Both the position numbers and the translations under genes were made by a program. A model generated the notes under the pieces. That model was not told the DNA's origin. It made no database searches and was given only the letters and a program-made list of their open reading frames with translations. From JACVRM01 sp963839815 (GTDB lineage Bacteria; Actinomycetota; Thermoleophilia; Gaiellales; Gaiellaceae): a DNA stretch of 64,000 nucleotides. The DNA is taken from positions 434,001 through 498,000 of the forward strand of contig CAWIWF010000008.1 in the NCBI GenBank assembly GCA_963839815.1, read 5' to 3'. Shown here one piece after another: positions 62,973 through 64,000 of this stretch. Every line of letters begins with the position of its first letter. Position 1 is the stretch's first letter.

Positions 62973-64000
62973 GCTTTCGCATCGTGGACGAGGTGGAGGT
63001 CGACCCCGCCCGCGCCCGCTTCTACGCCGAGGGCTGGCAGAGCTGGAGCCCTACCTCATGGGAGCCCTGGGGGGTCGCCCACCGTCCGGCGGCCGAGTGG
63101 GAGCACGCGATGCGGTTCCGCCAGGGCACCGAGCTGCCCGCGTCCGGCGTGCACGCCGAGGGCCTCCTGGTCGTCGACCCGGGCACCGGCGCGCCGGCGC
63201 GGAGCTACGGCGTCGTCGAGGCTGCCGAGCAGGTGGCGTCGCTGCGCGGCACGCTCGCCGGTGACCTGCTGACCGTCGCCTCCGACGGGCCGGTCGCTCG
63301 CGATAGCCCACGACGACCCGGTGGCCGCGCTCACGGCGTACGGCGATGCCTTCGCGGCCTCCGCCGGCGTCACCGCACTGCGTCCTCCGCCCCGGGTCTG
63401 GTGCTCCTGGTACCACTACTTCGAGGAAGTCGCCGCCGGCGACATCGAGGAGAACGCGGCCGCTCTCGACGCCAACGGGCTCACCGTCGACGTGATCCAG
63501 ATCGACGACGGCTGGAGCCATGGCCTCGGGGAGTGGCTGCGACCCAAGGAGGGGTTCCCCGACCTGGCGCGACTGGCCGGCGACCTCCGAGCGAACGGGC
63601 GCCGCGTCGGCATCTGGCTCGCCCCGTTCTTCGTGGGCGCCGACAGCGCCGTGGCTCGCGAGCACCCGGACTGGCTCACGGTGGAGGCCGGCCACAACTG
63701 GCACCAGGACATGCACGGCCTCGACCTGACTCATCCTGGTGTCCGCGAGTACCTCACGGCGCTGTCCGGCGCCTGGCCGATCTCGGGATCGACTACTTCA
63801 AGCTGGACTTCCTGTACGCCGGCGCGGTGCCCGCCCGCCGACGCGACGACGTGTCCGGCATCGCCGCCTACCGCTCGGGCCTGGCGCTGCTGCGCGACGC
63901 GGCCGGACCCGATGCCTACCTCGTGGGGTGTGGGGCACCGATCCTGCCCAGCGTCGGCCTGGTCGACGCGATGCGGGTCTCGCCCGACACCTTCCACGAG
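62969..64000 (+). CDS. GH36-like alpha-galactosidase, frameshifted and cut by window end
   Basis: The N-terminal beta domain (ARARFYAEGWQSWSPTSWEP) is followed by the clan GH-D barrel: RVWCSWYHYFEEV, VDVIQIDDGW, VGIWLAPFFVGADSAVAREH, the nucleophile aspartate in IDYFKLDFLYAG and the probable acid/base aspartate in MRVSPDTFHE at the window edge. Indels near 63,298 and 63,772 break the frame. It should hydrolyse alpha-galactosides such as melibiose or raffinose, and no signal peptide is visible, so it acts inside the cell. Confidence 0.85.
   Translation, partial: MSFRIVDEVEVDPARARFYAEGWQSWSPTSWEPWGVAHRPAAEWEHAMRFRQGTELPASGVHAEGLLVVDPGTGAPARSYGVVEAAEQVASLRGTLAGDLLTVASDGPVARDSPRRPGGRAHGVRRCLRGLRRRHRTASSAPGLVLLVPLLRGSRRRRHRGERGRSRRQRAHRRRDPDRRRLEPWPRGVAATQGGVPRPGATGRRPPSERAPRRHLARPVLRGRRQRRGSRAPGLAHGGGRPQLAPGHARPRPDSSWCPRVPHGAVRRLADLGIDYFKLDFLYAGAVPARRRDDVSGIAAYRSGLALLRDAAGPDAYLVGCGAPILPSVGLVDAMRVSPDTFHE

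Overview
The window is 64 kb of high-GC actinobacterial DNA, but it does not read as one genome. Bases 1 to about 31,315 look like a deep-branching actinobacterium of the Thermoleophilia type (Gaiellales/Solirubrobacterales are my best guess). GTG starts dominate there, and many genes have a TANNNT -10 box 6-8 nt before the start codon with no ribosome binding site, so they are probably leaderless. From about 31,315 to the end the gene content and order look like Nocardioides or a close relative: a Lys/Ala-rich DksA, a dnaE-linked lspA-rluD cluster, a hisDCBH-x-AF operon, ATGA-coupled genes and clear Shine-Dalgarno sites. At the switch a LigD-type polymerase gene loses its 3' half and a DivIVA gene loses its 5' half. 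Both halves carry their own DivIVA, TraR/DksA, LspA and RluD genes. The simplest reading is a chimeric contig.

First half. Bases 1-9,469 hold a minus-strand series of cell-division and envelope genes: murA, a degenerate HisB-like gene, ridA, then cca, pgeF, yggS, sepF, yggT, divIVA, DUF167, traR, lspA and rluD. Bases 9,584-13,284 hold an HD hydrolase, a VOC protein, a class V aminotransferase, a TPR-like protein, an EEP-fold hydrolase and a small helical protein. Bases 13,325-18,855 are an SOS mutagenesis locus (dnaE2, a DUF6504-like gene, imuB, two LexA boxes). Bases 18,876-25,823 hold a glycosyltransferase, DUF3467, an adenylate cyclase domain, comB, a rhomboid protease, a nucleotidyltransferase-fold protein, a nitroreductase and a GNAT enzyme, with two families of palindromic repeats between them. 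Bases 25,824-31,316 carry ppdK, peptidase E, a SnoaL-like protein, a methyltransferase, a small P-loop kinase and the cut ligD gene.

Second half. Bases 31,313-39,606 hold the cut divIVA, a frameshifted Lys/Ala-rich dksA, lspA, rluD, a GNAT gene, a chorismate-mutase-like segment, dnaE1 and a membrane protein. Bases 39,698-42,620 hold a DUF3352 protein, a YbaK deacylase and a LON-domain protein. Bases 42,688-48,177 are the histidine operon. Bases 48,289-50,172 encode two adjacent exported proteins of unknown function, followed by a palindromic repeat. Bases 50,199-54,503 hold a DinB/MDMPI-fold protein and a heterodimeric ABC exporter. Bases 54,507-64,000 form a carbohydrate locus: PhyH dioxygenase, AraC and ROK regulators, a sugar ABC importer (binding protein and two permeases), two dehydrogenases and a GH36 alpha-galactosidase that runs off the end.

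The halves also differ in sequence quality. I found no disrupted gene in the first half, whereas about a dozen genes in the second half carry one or more single-base indels, some as compensating pairs. Those frameshifts are more likely sequencing errors than real pseudogenes. I saw no tRNA, rRNA, CRISPR array, prophage or insertion sequence.
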